Source: Gemmatimonadota bacterium
GTDB lineage: Bacteria; Gemmatimonadota; Gemmatimonadetes; Longimicrobiales; Gaopeijiaceae
Direction: 5' to 3'
Length of the DNA stretch: 13,395 bases
NCBI GenBank assembly: GCA_030550695.1
Contig: JAUQOX010000058.1
Span: 1 to 13,395, forward strand
Shown here: one piece after another, positions 1 to 7,201 of the stretch
How positions within the stretch are numbered: the stretch's first letter is position 1
Layout of the letters: every line of letters begins with the position of its first letter
Made by a program: the position numbers and the translations under genes
Notes under the pieces: model-generated
What the model was told of the DNA's origin: nothing
Seen by the model: the letters and a program-made list of their open reading frames with translations, nothing else
The model's database searches: none

Positions 1-912
1 TACGCCCGAATCGCGGAGGTGAGCAACTGCACCCGGGGTGCCTGCTCTTACACCGACGTCAACATCTCGCCGGGCGTGACCTACGAGTACTATGTGGCGG
101 CGGTGGGCCGGGGCGGGCGGGAGAGTTCGTCGGACCACGCCGTCCAGGTGGCGGTTCCCCATCCGACTCCCCCGGACCCGCCGGCCTCCTTGGAGGTGGT
201 GGCCTTGGACGGTGCCAATTATCTCCGCTGGAGCGCGAACGCCCGCAACGCCGCAGATTTTTCGTTCTATCGGGTTTACCTGGTCGAGTCGGGCAAGGAC
301 TATCTCCTTGGGGAGACGGACTCCGAGGGGTTCCTCGACACCAGGGTGGAGAACGGCAAAACCTACACGTACTCTGTGACGGCGGTGGACGACCAGGGCC
401 ACGAGAGCTTGGGGAGTCCGCATGCCCAGGGAACGCCGAGGCCCGATTACCACGGGGAGTGGATCTATTCCTTCCAGGATGAGCCGGCCCATTCGGCTTT
501 CCGCTTCCCTCGGGACGAAACCACGTATCCCATCCTTGCCGGCCATGCGCCCAACCGCCATTTCCGGTTGGAAGTCGATGGTCGCGGTTGGTGGCTGGTG
601 CCGGGTCCGGGGGTGGAACTGTACAACGGCTTCTTCGAAACCACGGCCTTGAAGTGCGGAGTAGCCGCCGACCGGGACTGTAGGTCCTTGGACCGGGCCC
701 CCTTGACCGGATACACCTTCCAAGCTTTGGCTCTGTTCCCTCAGGTTACCTATATCCTTCGGGTTCCCGGTGAGGGGGGTGCCGTCCACTATGGCGCCAT
801 CCGGGTGGTGCTCCTCGGCTTCGACCAGCAGGGGAAGGCCCTCATGATCTTCGACTGGGCCTTCCAGCTCCAGCCGGGAAATCCTAACCTGGCGCCCGGG
901 ATCGGAGGCTAG
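1..912 (+). CDS. Fibronectin type III repeat protein, C-terminal part (5' end outside window)
   Basis: The frame is open from the first base to a TAG at 910-912, giving 303 residues with no credible start, so the gene begins upstream. Residues 1 to about 52 are the end of one fibronectin type III domain; the YEYYVAAVGRGG stretch is the usual F/G strand region. Residues about 59-146 are a complete second domain with the typical LRWSAN, YRVYL and YTYSVTAVDDQGHES strand signatures. A Pro-rich linker (PHPTPPDPP) separates them. The last 155 residues match nothing I recognise. They are rich in aromatic and beta-type sequence and hold a Cys pair (CGVAADRDC); a second pair sits in the first domain (CTRGAC). 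Paired cysteines suggest an exported, disulfide-bonded protein, possibly a lipoprotein, but the signal region is not visible. FN3 domains usually bind proteins or carbohydrates at the cell surface. The specific role is unknown. Confidence 0.8.
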   Translation, partial: YARIAEVSNCTRGACSYTDVNISPGVTYEYYVAAVGRGGRESSSDHAVQVAVPHPTPPDPPASLEVVALDGANYLRWSANARNAADFSFYRVYLVESGKDYLLGETDSEGFLDTRVENGKTYTYSVTAVDDQGHESLGSPHAQGTPRPDYHGEWIYSFQDEPAHSAFRFPRDETTYPILAGHAPNRHFRLEVDGRGWWLVPGPGVELYNGFFETTALKCGVAADRDCRSLDRAPLTGYTFQALALFPQVTYILRVPGEGGAVHYGAIRVVLLGFDQQGKALMIFDWAFQLQPGNPNLAPGIGG

Positions 913-1148
913 GGGAGTTCCCACGGCCTTTTTGCGGGCGGCGCGTGGGAGCGGCGCCCCCGCGGCGACTTTGCTTGTGTCGGGGTGGGGTGAGGTTTAT
1001 CTTGCGCCCCTGGAGATGTCGGTAGTCTCCGGGGTGTCGCGTCTCCTGGCGGGTGCGGCTACGCAGTCCTCGACCATCCCCTATCCTCGGGTCCAGAGCG
1101 GCGGCTGCCCCTGGGAGCGCCTTGGTCCTTCGGCAGGGTGAACCCTAC

Positions 1149-3434
1149 ATGAAACTCGAAGAACTCAAGGAGAAGGCCCGTCGCCACGAGCAGAGGGAGG
1201 AGTGGCAGAAGGCCCTGGACCTGTACCGGGAAGCGCTTCGTCTGCACCCCAAGGACGAGCCGGAGGATATCGGGCTCTACAATCGGGTGGGGGACCTGCA
1301 GATCCGCCTTCGACAGGCGGACGCTGCGGTGGCCACCTACGAGAAGGCTGTCCAGCTCTACCTGGAGGCGGAACTCCCCAACAATGCCATTGCAGTGTGC
1401 AAGAAGGTCCTGCGGAACCTCCCGGACCGCTACCATTTCCACCGTCTCATGGGCCGCATCCGGGCGCAGCAGGGCTTCCTGACCGACGCCCGCCAGAACT
1501 TCCTCACCTTTGCCGAGCTTGCGACAGCCGCCGGGGACGTGGAAACGGCCCTGGAGGCCCTTCTGGAGTTCGTGGAACTGTCGCCGGAGGACCTGGATAT
1601 CCGCATCGGCTTGGCAGGTCAGCTGGCAGCCCGGGGCAAGAGCGCGGAGGCGGTGGCTCAATACTCGGAGGCTTACCGCCTGCTCGCCCTCCAGGGGATG
1701 GACCAGGAGGCGGAGGTAGTGGCTACCCGCCTGAGGGAATTGGACCCTTCCCTGCAGCTTCCCCATCCCGACTCCTTGCGGCTGGGGGAAAAGGTCCGGG
1801 CTCAGGAAGAAGTGCCCATGGAGGCCGCTCCTGTCGGCGGCTCTCCGCCGGCGGAGGTGGAACTGGATCTGGGAGAGATCACTCTGGCCCTTCCCGAGGA
1901 GAGGGCAGCGGGTATCGCGGGAGGGAAAGAGGAAGGCGAGGGAGTGTTGAGCTTGGAAGGCTTCGGGCCGCCGGAACCTTCCAGGGCCTTGGAAGAGGCT
2001 TTGGAGGACCGGGCAGGGGACCGTGTTCCACCAGAGGAAGTCGTTCCGGGCTCGGCCGAGCCCCCGCTTCCCGAGGACATGGCCGAGGGAGGCCTGCCCC
2101 TTCTGGATCTGGGAAGGGAAGAACCCGAGGCCGCCGTGGAGCCGGAGGAGGGAGAGCCCTTGCCGTTTCTGACGTGGGAAGAGGCAGAGGGGGTGGGTGC
2201 GGAGGCCGGCACCGCCGAAGCCCTTGGGGAAGGGGAGCTCCCTTTCCTGGACGTGGAGTTCGGGGATTCGGAAGGGGAGGGTCCGCCTCCGGCCGTGGAG
2301 GCGGAGGGGGCTTTGCCGGTGCCGGAGGGGGGGATGGCAGGGCCGGATCAGGGTGGTGGTGAAGGTTTTGAGGCTCTGGGGGTGTCGGACCTCCCCTTCT
2401 TGGATCTGGAGGGCGGGGGACCCGTCGCCGCCGGACCGGGGGCGGAGGAGGAAGCCCTGCCCCCCTCAGCTTGGGAAGGGGTTCAGGCGCTGCCTGAAGG
2501 GGGGGAAGCGCTTCCAGGGCCTGCGCCCGAAGGGGAGGGTCGGGGCCCGGAGATTTACGGGGAGGCGGCCGACTCGGGGGCGGGGACACCGGAGGGGGAG
2601 GGTGAGCGAACCCCCAGGGGTGGCCTGGACGAAGCCCTGCAGAGCCTGAAAGAGCTGGTTCGCCAGGAGCCGGATTCGGTGGAGCTCCGCCAACGGTTGG
2701 TGGAGCTGGCTTTCCGTAAAGGGGATCCGGAGGAGCTGGTCTCGGCCTACCTCGACTTGGCCTCGTGCCTCCGGCGCACCGGGTCGCCGCGGAAAGCAAG
2801 AGCAGTTTACCAGCAGGTCCTTTCGCTCTACCCCGGTCAGGAAGAGGCTCAGAGAGCCCTGGCCGAGTTGGAAGCCGAGGCCCGGCCGCGGCCCGTGGTG
2901 CAGGTGGCCGCTTCGGAAGAGTACGTGGATCTTGGAGCTCTGGTCTTCGGTGACGAAGAGCCCAAGACCACTCGCTGGAAGGTCACCGCCCATGCCCCCA
3001 CGGGGGATGACCAGGCCGACTTTGCCCGGATGCTCCACCAGTTCAAGAAAAAGGTGGCCGAGCATCTGGATGCGGAAGATGTGGCCGCCCACTACGACTT
3101 GGGCACCGCCTACATGGAGATGGGCCTCCTGGACGAAGCTGTGGCCGAGTTCCAGGTGGCCCTCCGAGCCCGCCCCGACCACCTCCCCACCTTCGAGATG
3201 CTGGGACGCTGCTGGTTGGAGATGGGCAAGCCGGAGATGGCGGTCCGTTCCCTTCAGCGGGCCCTACAGGCCCCGTGGGACGTGGAAGACGAGCTCATCG
3301 GGATCTACTATCACCTGGCAAAAGCCCACGAACAGTTGGGGAACCAGCGGCAGGCTTTGGAGTTCTACGAAAAAGTCTTCGCGCTGGACATCAACTTCCT
3401 GGACGTGACGGAAAGGCTCCGAGCCCTCCGGTAG
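1149..3434 (+). CDS. Large TPR protein with acidic disordered linker and repeated LPFLDLE motifs
   Basis: I place the start at ATG 1149 (MKLEELKEKARRHEQ), preceded by AGGG about 10 bases upstream. The frame stays open upstream to 1053, but that stretch reads as Arg/Pro/Ala noise. The product is 761 residues. Residues 1 to about 205 are TPR helices (for example EEWQKALDLYREAL). Residues about 215-490 are an acidic Gly/Pro/Glu-rich, probably disordered linker carrying four copies of an LPFLDLE-like motif. Residues about 492-575 are more TPR-like helices. Residues about 620-761 form a conserved C-terminal TPR block (AHYDLGTAYMEMGLLDEAVAEFQVAL) of the kind found in large TPR proteins of Deltaproteobacteria and related phyla. 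No signal peptide or membrane segment is visible, so it is probably cytoplasmic. A role as a protein-interaction scaffold is inferred from the TPRs; no function is known. It is followed after 25 bases by the polyprenyl synthase gene and is likely the first gene of that operon. Confidence 0.85.
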   Translation: MKLEELKEKARRHEQREEWQKALDLYREALRLHPKDEPEDIGLYNRVGDLQIRLRQADAAVATYEKAVQLYLEAELPNNAIAVCKKVLRNLPDRYHFHRLMGRIRAQQGFLTDARQNFLTFAELATAAGDVETALEALLEFVELSPEDLDIRIGLAGQLAARGKSAEAVAQYSEAYRLLALQGMDQEAEVVATRLRELDPSLQLPHPDSLRLGEKVRAQEEVPMEAAPVGGSPPAEVELDLGEITLALPEERAAGIAGGKEEGEGVLSLEGFGPPEPSRALEEALEDRAGDRVPPEEVVPGSAEPPLPEDMAEGGLPLLDLGREEPEAAVEPEEGEPLPFLTWEEAEGVGAEAGTAEALGEGELPFLDVEFGDSEGEGPPPAVEAEGALPVPEGGMAGPDQGGGEGFEALGVSDLPFLDLEGGGPVAAGPGAEEEALPPSAWEGVQALPEGGEALPGPAPEGEGRGPEIYGEAADSGAGTPEGEGERTPRGGLDEALQSLKELVRQEPDSVELRQRLVELAFRKGDPEELVSAYLDLASCLRRTGSPRKARAVYQQVLSLYPGQEEAQRALAELEAEARPRPVVQVAASEEYVDLGALVFGDEEPKTTRWKVTAHAPTGDDQADFARMLHQFKKKVAEHLDAEDVAAHYDLGTAYMEMGLLDEAVAEFQVALRARPDHLPTFEMLGRCWLEMGKPEMAVRSLQRALQAPWDVEDELIGIYYHLAKAHEQLGNQRQALEFYEKVFALDINFLDVTERLRALR
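2094..2417 (+). repeat. Four degenerate LPFLDLE short-motif repeats within the TPR protein linker
   Basis: The same hydrophobic-acidic motif recurs in frame at 2094 (LPLLDLG), 2160 (LPFLTWEE), 2238 (LPFLDVEF) and 2391 (LPFLDLEGG). The copies are separated by unstructured Glu/Gly/Pro/Ala-rich sequence at uneven spacings of 66, 78 and 153 bases. Uneven spacing in a disordered segment fits short linear binding motifs better than a folded repeat. The binding partner is not known. Confidence 0.7.
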
Positions 3435-3449
3435 CGCTCCGGCTAGGGC
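3423..3449 (+). other. Hairpin spanning the TPR gene stop codon
   Basis: GCCCT plus CCGG (3423-3431) can pair with CCGG (3439-3442) and AGGGC (3445-3449), with a CT bulge. The loop TAGCGCT contains the stop codon. No T-run follows, so it is unlikely to be a strong terminator. It may act on RNA stability or on translation of the next gene, which starts 10 bases beyond it. Chance is possible at this GC content. Confidence 0.35.
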
Positions 3450-3459
3450 CATTTCGAAC

Positions 3460-4467
3460 ATGACTCCTATCCCCTCTGTGGGACCGACCGGAGCCCCTAC
3501 GCTGGAGGATGTGCAGGGCCCGGTGCGTTCCCAACTGGAAGAGGTCCGCACCGAACTGCGCCGGATTGTGTCGGCGGACCTGGCCATGATCGAGGAGGTG
3601 AACGATTACCTCCTCCTCCTGCCGGGTAAGCTCCTTCGGCCCACCCTTGTGCTCCTGTCGTCGGAGGTGGGGGGAGAGCCCCGCCGCAAAGACGCGGTCC
3701 TTTTCGGCGCGTCGGTCGAGCTCGTGCACCTGGCCACGCTGGTCCACGACGATGCCGTGGACCACTCCATCCTCCGGCGGGGCCAGCCGACAGTCAACGC
3801 CCTGTGGACGCACCAGGTTGCCATCATCATGGGGGACTATCTCTACAGCCGGGCGTTGACCGTTTTGGCCAGACTAGGCCACCTGGAGGCCATCCGCATC
3901 CTGGGAGAGGCCGCCAACGAAATGAGCATCGGAGAAATGAGGCAGCTCACCGCCTATGACGCGCTGGAGTTCTCCGAAGAGGATTACCGCCGCCTCATCG
4001 CGGCCAAAACCGCCTCCCTAATGTCAGCCGCCTGTGCCATGGGGTCGTTGGCAGGGCGTCCGGAGTTTCGAAAGGCTCTGGGGGATTTCGGCCACAACCT
4101 GGGGATGGCTTTCCAGGTGGTGGACGACATCTTGGACTACGTCGGGATTCCTGAAGAGACGGGCAAGCCGGTGGGGGGGGACCTGCGGGAGCACAAGGTC
4201 ACCCTGCCCCTCGTGGGTGCCCTTCGGGCCGCCCCCCCGTCGGCTCGGAAAGAGATCTTGGAGTTCTTCCGGGCCGTCCCCCCCGACCCCGCGGATGTGG
4301 AACGGATGGTGGCCTTGGTTGTGGAGCTGGGGGGAGTCGAGTATGCCCGAGCCCATGCCGAAAAGTACGGGGCGCTGGCTGCCGAGGCCTTGGAGGGGCT
4401 GCCGGAGGATCCCCCCCTCCAGGCCTTGAAGGCCTCCATCGACTACGTGCTTCACCGGAGCCGTTAG
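3460..4467 (+). CDS. Long-chain trans-polyprenyl diphosphate synthase (IspB/HepT-like)
   Basis: This 335-residue protein should condense isopentenyl diphosphate onto an allylic primer to make the long prenyl tail of a quinone, most likely menaquinone. It has both aspartate-rich motifs of the family: DDAVD at residues 97-101, followed by the RRGQPT signature, and DDILD at 222-226 within MAFQVVDDILDYVG. The downstream GKPVGGDLREHKVTLP block is also typical. The primer-binding segment reads PGKLLRP (55-61) where GGKRLRP is common. The residue five positions before the first motif is Ala92. In short-chain enzymes a bulky residue near there blocks elongation, so a long product is inferred; the exact length cannot be read. 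No quinone genes lie nearby. It is soluble and probably associates with the membrane surface. The Shine-Dalgarno is weak. Length is normal for the family. Confidence 0.93.
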   Translation: MTPIPSVGPTGAPTLEDVQGPVRSQLEEVRTELRRIVSADLAMIEEVNDYLLLLPGKLLRPTLVLLSSEVGGEPRRKDAVLFGASVELVHLATLVHDDAVDHSILRRGQPTVNALWTHQVAIIMGDYLYSRALTVLARLGHLEAIRILGEAANEMSIGEMRQLTAYDALEFSEEDYRRLIAAKTASLMSAACAMGSLAGRPEFRKALGDFGHNLGMAFQVVDDILDYVGIPEETGKPVGGDLREHKVTLPLVGALRAAPPSARKEILEFFRAVPPDPADVERMVALVVELGGVEYARAHAEKYGALAAEALEGLPEDPPLQALKASIDYVLHRSR

Positions 4468-4470
4468 GGG

Positions 4471-4767
4471 ATGATCTTGGGGCAGGATATGCTGAGCGAA
4501 AGCCAGCGCAGGAACCTTCGCCGCATGGTTTGGACGGTGGTGCTGGGGCTGTTTCTGGGGGGCCTTTTCACCCGCCTGTCGGAGCTGTTCATGCCCGATA
4601 GTGCCGCCCGGGAATTCCTCACCACCTCCGTGTCAGCGGCGGTGGGGCCCCTCTCCATGGACTTGGGTGCCGTATCCCTGACCCTCGGGCCCCTCGTCGT
4701 GACCCTCAATGTCCTGAGCCTGGTGGGTATTGCTGTGGTGGCCTTCGTGGCCCGCTCTTGGATCTGA
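4471..4767 (+). CDS. Small membrane protein resembling DUF4321
   Basis: This 98-residue product has two predicted membrane helices, at residues about 19-38 (VWTVVLGLFLGGLFTRLSEL) and about 72-95 (near the C-terminus, NVLSLVGIAVVAFVARSWI). Between them lies a stretch ending MDLGAVSLTLGPL. That pattern (an N-terminal helix, a GP-S-x-DLGxxSLTLG segment, then a C-terminal helix) is what I recall for the uncharacterised DUF4321 family, best known in Clostridia and Gemmatimonadota. Family assignment is from memory. The gene begins 3 bases after the polyprenyl synthase stop, so the two are almost certainly co-transcribed. A second ATG at 4489 (MLSESQRRN) is an equally good start: GGGG lies 6 bases before it, while GGAG lies 10 bases before 4471. 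No enzymatic residues are evident. Function is unknown; the position suggests a membrane or quinone-linked role. Confidence 0.75.
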   Translation: MILGQDMLSESQRRNLRRMVWTVVLGLFLGGLFTRLSELFMPDSAAREFLTTSVSAAVGPLSMDLGAVSLTLGPLVVTLNVLSLVGIAVVAFVARSWI

Positions 4768-4821
4768 CAAGCCGTTCCGGAACCGTTAGATTTCCTTGAT
4801 CAGGGAATGGCGACTGGCTGC

Positions 4822-4830
4822 GAGAGGAGG
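4822..4830 (+). promoter_or_regulatory. Strong Shine-Dalgarno that sets the tatA start
   Basis: GAGAGGAGG lies 7 bases before ATG 4838. It is the best ribosome binding site in the window. It rules out the upstream in-frame TTG at 4796, which would add 14 residues before the conserved TatA N-terminus. Confidence 0.8.
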
Positions 4831-4837
4831 TGTGACC

Positions 4838-5104
4838 ATGGGGATCGGCGGCCTGGGGATGGGGGAGATCATCCTGATCTTTCTGGTGGTACTCCTCTTG
4901 TTCGGGGCCAAGAGGCTTCCTGAGATCGGGTCGGCCCTGGGGAAGGGAATCCGGGAGTTCAAGAGCTCGGTGCGGGAAATCGAGACCGAACTCAAGGCCC
5001 CTTTGGAAGAGAAGAAAGGGGTCAGTCCCCCACGGAAGGAGGGGGAGGAGTCGCCTCGGCGCCTGTTGGCATCCGAAGAGGAGCGGGGCGGAGGCCAGGG
5101 CTGA
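4838..5104 (+). CDS. tatA: Twin-arginine translocase subunit TatA/TatE
   Basis: This 88-residue protein is the pore-forming component of the Tat pathway, which exports folded proteins across the inner membrane with TatC. It has the family layout: a very short N-terminus (MGIGGLGMGE), one hydrophobic helix (IILIFLVVLLLFG, residues about 10-22), the Phe-Gly hinge followed by AKRLPEIGSALGKGIREFKSS as the amphipathic helix, and a charged, Glu/Lys-rich disordered tail. Length is normal for TatA, and the short tail argues against TatB. The conserved polar residue early in the helix is Glu10, as in many TatAs. No tatC is present in the window. It is the last gene of the rightward group and is followed by a candidate intrinsic terminator. 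Confidence 0.93.
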   Translation: MGIGGLGMGEIILIFLVVLLLFGAKRLPEIGSALGKGIREFKSSVREIETELKAPLEEKKGVSPPRKEGEESPRRLLASEEERGGGQG

Positions 5105-5122
5105 GCCCGCCCGACGGGGGGA

Positions 5123-5150
5123 GGGCCCCCGACACCATCCGGGGGTGCCC
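5123..5150. other. GC-only inverted repeat in the convergent intergenic region
   Basis: CCCCCG (5126-5131) pairs with CGGGGG (5140-5145) around an 8-base loop, and GGG (5123-5125) can extend the pairing to CCC (5148-5150) across a TG bulge. It lies between the tatA stop and the convergent ppiD-like gene. There is no T-run on either strand, so any terminator role is uncertain. A run of nine C follows at 5148-5156. Confidence 0.4.
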
Positions 5151-5192
5151 CCCCCCATGGCAGGACAAGGGGGACGCGGGACTGCGGGCCTG

Positions 5193-5210
5193 ATCCCCCG
5201 CGGGGATTTT
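5193..5210 (+). terminator. Intrinsic terminator after tatA
   Basis: ATCCCC (5193-5198) pairs perfectly with GGGGAT (5202-5207) around a CGC loop, followed directly by TTT. It lies 89 bases after the tatA stop and is oriented to end the rightward TPR/prenyl synthase/tatA transcript. The T-run is short, so efficiency may be modest. It has no T-run on the minus strand, so it would not terminate the opposing gene in the same way. Confidence 0.5.
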
Positions 5211-5248
5211 GGAGCGGTTGTTCCGTTCCCTCCGGGTGCTGAGCTCCC

Positions 5249-7075
5249 TCAAAAGGAGGAAAGTGGGTCGGAGCGGCGTGAAGCTTGAGAGAGCTGAGCT
5301 CGCCGGTCCTGAATGTCTGCCACCTCCCGCAGCCCTTCCAACCACTGCTCCAGGCGTCTTTGCTGCGCCAAGAAGGTCAGGCGCACACGTTGCTCCTCCT
5401 TTTGGGCCTCCCACTCCGTGCTGTCGGCCGGAATACGTTCCAGGGTCTGGATCAGGTAGACGTTGTTTTCGGTGACCACCGGACCACCGATCTTCCCTTC
5501 ATCCAGCCCGAAGGCCGCCCCGACGGCCGGGTTTTCGATCCCCAGGCCGGCGAAGAAGCTGGACCGGGTGCCGGGTCCCGCCTCGAGGACCCTGAGATCG
5601 TTGCCGTTGTCCAGGACCTCCAGGGTACCGGCCTCCCTCGCTCGTTCCAGAAGACGGGCCGCCTCTTCTCGTGCCAAAGCCACCTTCTTTTGCAGGCGGA
5701 GCACTTGTTCGATGGTGGGGCGCGCCGCCTCCAGGCTCTGCGTCCCCCCCGGTGTGACGCTCATCAACTCGAGCATATAGTAGGCCGTCGGGTCCTCGAA
5801 AACGGGGCTGACCTCACCGGGGAGACCCTCCTTGAACACCCAATCCAAGCCGTCACTGATCATCCCCACGCCTGGCAGGAAGGGGAACACCTCGGTGATT
5901 TCCTGCGACTGGACCGGCAGACCGAGGAGGGCTCCCACCTCGTCCAGTTTCTTCTTGGCCCCCAAGGCTTCCAAGGAATCCACCAGTTCCAACAGACGGA
6001 TCTCCGAATCCTCCGTCCGCTGGATGGGGACCAGGATGTGCCGCACCTGGGCACTGTCCTCCCACCGGCGGAGCACCTGGATGAGGTGGTAGCCGAAAGG
6101 AGTCTCCACGGGTGGGCTGATCTCGTTCAGCCGAATGGAGAAGGTGACAGAATCGAAGGCTGGCACCATCTCGCCCCGCCTGACGGTGCCGAGATCGCCC
6201 CCGGCGGCGGCCGTCGCCTGGTCAGCCGAGGAGGTGCGGGCTACCTCGGCGAAGTCGGCTCCGGCGAGGATCCGCCGACGGAGTTCCGACGCCTTCTCCC
6301 GCGCGGCAGCGGTATCCTCCTTCAACGGGAGCTTCGTGAGGAATACGAACTTGACCTGGGCCCGGGCCGGCACCTGAAAATCGTCCCGGCGGCGCCGATA
6401 GTACTCCCGGATCTCCTGATCCGAGACCTGCACTTGGGCGTCCAGGATCCGAAGCTCGGGATTCAGGGCCAGGAAGCGGAGTCTGACCTGCTCACGTTCC
6501 TCACGGAAAAGATCCCAAAGCTCGCCGTCGGAGAAGTAGACGCCAGCCGTGACCTGCCGCAGGAGCTTACTCCGGGGAATGACCTCACGGTAATAGCCTT
6601 CCAGTTGCAGAAGGAAGGTCTGGTCCGCCGAGCGGGCCAAAAAGTCCCGGTATTTCTGGATGTCGAAACGGCCGTCGGTCTGAAAATACGGGTCCTGCAT
6701 GAGTTCGGGTGGCGGGGCGATCTGGGCCGCCTGGCGGATCTCGTCGTCGGAGACCTTGATTCCACGGCGGGCCAGCTCCTGCTGGATGAGGATCTGGTTT
6801 ACCGCGTCGGTCCAGGCCGCCTCCTCGATCTGTTTGATTTGAGCCGAAGTAAGGGGGTCCTTCTGCCCTGAGGCGATCTGGTCGTAAAGCCGCCGATAGG
6901 CGTTCTGGTAGAGCTCGCTCGTGATGGGCACGCCGTTCACCCGTCCCAGTTCCCCCAGCCCCACGGAGGAACGCCCCGTGATATCCATCCCCCACTCGAA
7001 GACCATGAGGGCGACGAAGGCCACGGCCGTGGCCAACATGATCCATTTGGTGTTTTCCCGCATCTGACGCATCAT
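5249..7075 (-). CDS. Membrane-anchored PpiD/SurA-like peptidyl-prolyl isomerase
   Basis: The 608-residue product looks like a periplasmic folding chaperone anchored in the inner membrane. After a short basic N-terminus (MMRQMRENTKW) comes one membrane helix (residues about 12-28), then a SurA_N-like chaperone region (about 40-215, beginning VNGVPITSELYQNAYRRL). A parvulin domain at about 238-334 has the GGDLG...RRGEMVPAFD...PFGYHLIQVL core. A second, degenerate parvulin-like unit at about 342-445 opens with VRHILVPI but lacks a GGDLG core. A helical tail follows. This order is that of PpiD, which helps proteins leaving the Sec translocon. I chose ATG 7075 because GGGAG (plus-strand 7084-7088) lies 8 bases upstream; GTG 7081 adds two residues and ATG 7072 removes one. 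It is transcribed alone, convergent with tatA and divergent from the next TPR gene. Confidence 0.88.
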   Translation of the reverse strand: MMRQMRENTKWIMLATAVAFVALMVFEWGMDITGRSSVGLGELGRVNGVPITSELYQNAYRRLYDQIASGQKDPLTSAQIKQIEEAAWTDAVNQILIQQELARRGIKVSDDEIRQAAQIAPPPELMQDPYFQTDGRFDIQKYRDFLARSADQTFLLQLEGYYREVIPRSKLLRQVTAGVYFSDGELWDLFREEREQVRLRFLALNPELRILDAQVQVSDQEIREYYRRRRDDFQVPARAQVKFVFLTKLPLKEDTAAAREKASELRRRILAGADFAEVARTSSADQATAAAGGDLGTVRRGEMVPAFDSVTFSIRLNEISPPVETPFGYHLIQVLRRWEDSAQVRHILVPIQRTEDSEIRLLELVDSLEALGAKKKLDEVGALLGLPVQSQEITEVFPFLPGVGMISDGLDWVFKEGLPGEVSPVFEDPTAYYMLELMSVTPGGTQSLEAARPTIEQVLRLQKKVALAREEAARLLERAREAGTLEVLDNGNDLRVLEAGPGTRSSFFAGLGIENPAVGAAFGLDEGKIGGPVVTENNVYLIQTLERIPADSTEWEAQKEEQRVRLTFLAQQRRLEQWLEGLREVADIQDRRAQLSQASRRSDPLSSF

Positions 7076-7111
7076 AGGCACGTCTCCCGAGACCTCCGGC
7101 AGCCATTCTGC

Positions 7112-7129
7112 CCAACCCTAGACGGTTGG
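7112..7129. other. Perfect 6-bp hairpin in the ppiD-like leader
   Basis: CCAACC (7112-7117) and GGTTGG (7124-7129) are perfect inverted repeats around a 6-base spacer. They lie 37-54 bases upstream of the minus-strand start, inside the leader if the promoter at 7140-7168 is correct. It could be a leader hairpin, an operator or chance. Confidence 0.35.
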
Positions 7130-7139
7130 AAAATGAGTA

Positions 7140-7168
7140 AGTTAACCCTCCGGTGCGGCCGATCTCAA
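7140..7168 (-). promoter_or_regulatory. Candidate sigma-70 promoter for the ppiD-like gene
   Basis: Read on the minus strand, TTGAGA (plus 7163-7168) is followed after 17 bases by TTAACT (plus 7140-7145). The -35 matches five of six consensus bases and the -10 only three of six. Spacing is ideal, and transcription would start about 58 bases before the chosen start codon. Confidence 0.35.
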
Positions 7169-7201
7169 GCGTGCGGCGTCGTCAGAAGGGGAGTTCTCGC
7201 C

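Noticed and set aside
919..950. Inverted repeat TCCCACG / CGTGGGA after the FN3 gene, as a terminator
   Set aside because: It has an 18-base loop and no T-run after the stem, so it is not a convincing intrinsic terminator.
971..1001. Possible promoter before the first TPR gene (TTGCTT with TTTATC)
   Set aside because: Spacing is 19 bases and the -10 is poor. The 236-base gap at 913-1148 probably holds the promoter, but I cannot point to it.
1012..1030. GGAGA / TCTCC hairpin in the leader of the first TPR gene
   Set aside because: It is only five pairs with a 9-base loop, which is expected by chance in this composition.
1053..1148. An N-terminal extension of the first TPR protein from ATG 1053
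   Set aside because: The added 32 residues are Arg/Pro/Ala-rich noise, and ATG 1149 has a Shine-Dalgarno and a helix-forming start.
1202..2799. Long open frames on both strands overlapping the first TPR gene, up to 386 codons
   Set aside because: They are Gly/Arg- or Pro-rich shadows created by the GGA/GAG-rich linker. The TPR frame holds the recognisable helices and motifs.
5285..6871. A 528-codon open frame on the plus strand opposite the PpiD-like gene
   Set aside because: It is antisense to a protein with clear SurA/parvulin features, has no domain I recognise, and long antisense frames are common in GC-rich coding DNA.
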